Both the position numbers and the translations under genes were made by a program. The notes under the pieces were generated by a model. The model did no database searches, was not told the DNA's origin, and saw only the letters and a program-made list of their open reading frames with translations. Positions 6,878 through 8,556 of a stretch of 8,556 nt of DNA are shown piece after piece. Origin of the DNA: Flavobacteriales bacterium (GTDB lineage: Bacteria > Bacteroidota > Bacteroidia > Flavobacteriales_D > Sanyastnellaceae); the NCBI GenBank assembly GCA_011524845.1, contig WTJL01000068.1, forward strand, positions 3,466 to 12,021, in the 5' to 3' direction. How positions within the stretch are numbered: position 1 is the stretch's first letter; each line of letters begins with the position of its first letter.

Positions 6878-7273
6878 TCAGGCCTCCGCGCAGAGTTCCA
6901 CCAAGACTTTGGCGGTGTCTGAAGGGTGCAAAAAAGCAATCCGCTTCTGGTCCGCGCCCGGCTTGGGTCCTGAAATGACCCGGTAGCCTTCGGCGACCAA
7001 CCGCTCGATTTCCGCTTCGAGGTCGTCCACCAAAAACGCCACGTGATGCAGGCCCGGTCCGCGCTTGTCGATGTGGCGTGCAATGGGGCCGTCGTGTGTG
7101 GTGGACTCCAACAATTCCACCTTCGACTCCCCCGTTTGGAAAAAAGAGGTCATCACTCCTTCATCCTTGACCTCCTCCCGCTTGTAGGGGGCCACGCCTA
7201 GCACATCAGTGAAAATGCGCTCTGCTTCCGCCAAGTCTGCCACGGCAATGCCCAGGTGTTCCAATCGCTTCAT
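6878..7273 (-). CDS. mce: Methylmalonyl-CoA epimerase (VOC/glyoxalase family)
   Basis: The 131-residue product is a single VOC-fold protein of normal length for methylmalonyl-CoA epimerase, which interconverts the 2R and 2S forms of methylmalonyl-CoA between propionyl-CoA carboxylase and methylmalonyl-CoA mutase. Likely metal ligands are H6 (E-H-L-G-I-A-V), E53 (V-E-L-L-E), H76 (G-L-H-H-V-A-F) and E126 (V-L-V-E-L). The segment R-I-A-F-L-H-P at 111-117 and the two-lobed arrangement fit the epimerase subgroup better than lactoylglutathione lyase, but related VOC enzymes cannot be excluded without comparison. Carboxylase and mutase genes are not in the window. ATG 7273 is the natural start, with a promoter-like box 4 nt upstream. 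The gene converges on the exported-protein gene and diverges from the SDR gene. Confidence 0.87.
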   Translation of the reverse strand: MKRLEHLGIAVADLAEAERIFTDVLGVAPYKREEVKDEGVMTSFFQTGESKVELLESTTHDGPIARHIDKRGPGLHHVAFLVDDLEAEIERLVAEGYRVISGPKPGADQKRIAFLHPSDTAKVLVELCAEA

Positions 7274-7277
7274 GGGA

Positions 7278-7285
7278 CCAAAATA
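7278..7285 (-). promoter_or_regulatory. Putative -7 promoter box TATTTTGG of the epimerase gene
   Basis: On the minus strand TATTTTGG is followed by TCCC and then the ATG at 7273. It differs from TAnnTTTG at one conserved base. The 4-nt spacing matches that before the radical SAM gene and predicts a nearly leaderless message. Confidence 0.4.
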
Positions 7286-7293
7286 GGCCTACC

Positions 7294-7301
7294 TACCTTT
7301 G
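7294..7301 (+). promoter_or_regulatory. Putative -7 promoter box TACCTTTG of the SDR gene
   Basis: TACCTTTG is a perfect match to the Bacteroidota -7 consensus TAnnTTTG, and five bases (GCCGC) separate it from the ATG at 7307. It lies 8 bp from the opposing epimerase box. No clear -33 TTG element is seen at the expected distance, which would fall at the start of the epimerase gene. Confidence 0.55.
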
Positions 7302-7306
7302 GCCGC

Positions 7307-8101
7307 ATGAGTGAACAGCATGTTCTGCCTTTGGATTTGAGCGGCAAACGCGCCTTGGTGTGCGGCGCCTCCCAGGGCATTGGTCTCGCCGCTGCACAGC
7401 AACTCGCGGGACTCGGTGCGCAAGTGACCTTGCTCGCACGCAACCTTGAACGCCTTCAGGCCGCCTTGGCCACGTTGCCCGGAGAGGGGCATGCCGTGGC
7501 AGTGGCCGACTTTCAAGATCCTGCCGACGTCATGCGGGCCACAGCCGAAGTGCTCGCAGCCGGAGACGTGCACATCCTGGTGAACAACAGCGGCGGCCCC
7601 GCTGGCGGCCCCATCACAGAAGCGCAAGAAGACGCCTTTCTTGCCACGTTCAACCAGCACTTGATCAACAACCAAAACTTGGCCAAGGCCGTCCTTCCGG
7701 GCATGCAACGCGCAGGCTGGGGACGGATTGTCAATGTGATCAGCACGTCGGTGAAAGCCCCGCTCGCTGGTTTGGGCGTGTCCAACACCATCCGCGGCGC
7801 GGTGGCCAACTGGGCCAAAACCTGGGCCACCGAAGTCGCCATTCACGGCATCACCGTGAACAACGTGTTGCCAGGGGCCACCCACACGGCGCGCCTGACC
7901 AGCCTTGCCGAGGCCAAGGCGAAGGCCGCGGGCACCACGCCTGAAGCTGTGTTGGCGGGAATGGCCGCCAAAGTGCCCGCGGGGCGCGTGGGTCAACCCG
8001 AGGAAATCGGACACGCCATTGCCTTCCTTTGTTCACCGGCCGCTGGGTATATCTCCGGCATCAATTTGCCGGTCGACGGGGGTCGAACGCCTTCCCTCTG
8101 A
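7307..8101 (+). CDS. Atypical short-chain dehydrogenase/reductase (FabG-like SDR)
   Basis: The 264-residue product has a classical SDR Rossmann fold. The cofactor loop is C-G-A-S-Q-G-I-G at 19-26 (C replaces the usual T), N-N-S-G-G sits at 93-97, and the late motifs I-T-V-N-N-V-L-P-G (182-190) and G-I-N-L-P-V-D-G-G (251-259) are intact. The active site is unusual. Counting from the catalytic-type S146, the position that should be the YxxxK tyrosine is S159 and the lysine is R163, within V-S-N-T-I-R-G-A-V. This resembles the BKR-like SDR subgroup, known to lack a perfect catalytic tetrad, so it is probably a family feature rather than damage. The substrate is unknown and normal ketoreductase activity should not be assumed. 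ATG 7307 is chosen over an upstream in-frame ATG at 7256, which lies inside the divergent epimerase gene. Confidence 0.9.
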   Translation: MSEQHVLPLDLSGKRALVCGASQGIGLAAAQQLAGLGAQVTLLARNLERLQAALATLPGEGHAVAVADFQDPADVMRATAEVLAAGDVHILVNNSGGPAGGPITEAQEDAFLATFNQHLINNQNLAKAVLPGMQRAGWGRIVNVISTSVKAPLAGLGVSNTIRGAVANWAKTWATEVAIHGITVNNVLPGATHTARLTSLAEAKAKAAGTTPEAVLAGMAAKVPAGRVGQPEEIGHAIAFLCSPAAGYISGINLPVDGGRTPSL

Positions 8102-8103
8102 CT

Positions 8104-8111
8104 TACATTCG
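8104..8111 (+). promoter_or_regulatory. Possible -7 promoter box TACATTCG of the glutamate dehydrogenase gene
   Basis: TACATTCG sits just after the SDR stop in the 36-bp gap. It matches TAnnTT and resembles the TACCTTCG boxes elsewhere in the window, but it is 26 nt from the ATG at 8138, so a short leader of about 20 nt would result. A TTCGAA palindrome follows at 8114-8119. The evidence is weak. Confidence 0.3.
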
Positions 8112-8137
8112 TCCTTCGAACGTCAATACATACGTCG

Positions 8138-8556
8138 ATGAATTCAGAACACCACGCCGCGATCCAGGCGTTCATGGATCGGGTTGCCGAGCGCAACCCC
8201 AACGAACCCGAATTTTTGCAAGCTGTGGAGGAAGTGGCCGAGGCCATCGTTCCCTTCATGGAAGACAACCCCAAGTACAAAGACGCCAACATCCTCGAGC
8301 GCATCGTGGAACCTGAGCGCGTCATCATGTTCCGCGTCCCATGGACGGACGACGCAGGGAACGTTCACACGAACCGGGGGTTCCGCATCGAATTCAACAG
8401 CGCCATTGGTCCTTACAAAGGCGGACTGCGCTTCCACCCCACTGTGAACCTGAGCATTTTGAAGTTCTTGGGCTTTGAACAAATCTTCAAGAACTCCCTG
8501 ACCACCCTGCCCATGGGTGGCGGCAAGGGCGGGTCGGACTTCGACCCCAAAGGCAA
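8138..8556 (+). CDS. gdhA: Glutamate dehydrogenase, N-terminal part (gene continues beyond window)
   Basis: The visible 139 residues match the hexameric, small-subunit glutamate dehydrogenase of the E. coli GdhA type (about 450 residues), usually NADP-dependent, which makes glutamate from 2-oxoglutarate and ammonia. Highly conserved blocks are F-R-V-P-W at 65-69, G-P-Y-K-G-G-L-R-F-H-P at 91-101 (substrate-binding K94), N-L-S-I-L-K-F-L-G-F-E-Q at 104-115 and L-P-M-G-G-G-K-G-G-S-D-F-D-P-K-G at 124-139 (K130 in the active site). The cofactor-binding domain lies outside the window, so NADP preference is inferred from family only. ATG 8138 gives the expected N-terminal length, about two residues longer than E. 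coli GdhA. It follows the SDR gene after 36 bp and may be co-transcribed with it or use its own promoter. Confidence 0.95.
   Translation, partial: MNSEHHAAIQAFMDRVAERNPNEPEFLQAVEEVAEAIVPFMEDNPKYKDANILERIVEPERVIMFRVPWTDDAGNVHTNRGFRIEFNSAIGPYKGGLRFHPTVNLSILKFLGFEQIFKNSLTTLPMGGGKGGSDFDPKG

Noticed and set aside
6866..6886. Small hairpin (CTGA, 6-nt loop, TCAG) spanning the stops of the two convergent genes, as a possible bidirectional terminator
   Set aside because: The stem is short, interrupted by a bulge if extended, and followed by no T tract; facing TGA stops make a small palindrome here trivial.
8104..8137. TTCGAA palindrome and repeated CGTC words before glutamate dehydrogenase, as a possible operator
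   Set aside because: The repeats are too short and irregular to claim a regulator site; a 6-bp palindrome is common by chance.

Overview
The window is a gene-dense, GC-rich piece of a bacterial chromosome, most likely from the Bacteroidota (a Flavobacteriales-like lineage is my best guess, at moderate confidence). The reasons are a Bacteroidota-style DUF3109 protein, a PD40-type secreted protein, a radical SAM/SPASM plus flippase pair, no visible Shine-Dalgarno sequences, and start regions carrying the Bacteroidota -7 promoter box TAnnTTTG or close variants. There is no RNA gene, mobile element, CRISPR array or long non-coding stretch; the longest gap between genes is 48 bp.

Layout. On the left, two overlapping minus-strand genes run off the edge: a DUF3109 cysteine-rich protein (587-1168) and, after it, the N-terminal part of a secreted beta-propeller-like protein that starts at GTG 611. 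Diverging from DUF3109 across 34 bp is a plus-strand run: radical SAM/SPASM protein (1203-2237), flippase-like membrane protein (2286-3395), cystathionine gamma-synthase/lyase-type PLP enzyme (3392-4573), kynurenine 3-monooxygenase (4566-5921) and a predicted exported, perhaps outer-membrane, protein (about 5918-6871). From the flippase onward each gene overlaps the next by a few bases, so these four are probably one operon. A minus-strand methylmalonyl-CoA epimerase-like gene (6878-7273) converges on it. It diverges, across 33 bp, from an atypical short-chain dehydrogenase (7307-8101), which is followed by the 5' part of a hexameric-type glutamate dehydrogenase gene (8138 to the right edge).

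Functionally this is mostly core metabolism: sulfur amino acids, tryptophan/kynurenine oxidation (degradation or NAD synthesis), propionyl/methylmalonyl-CoA handling and ammonia assimilation. It is mixed with envelope and export functions. I see no defence or mobile system.

The most notable signal is regulatory. All five genes that have their own upstream gap and are not just overlapped starts (DUF3109, radical SAM, flippase, epimerase, SDR) carry a TAnnTT-type box ending only 4-5 nt before the chosen start codon, which predicts leaderless or nearly leaderless mRNAs. In the two divergent pairs the opposing boxes lie 8-9 bp apart, so the two promoters of each pair should compete for polymerase.
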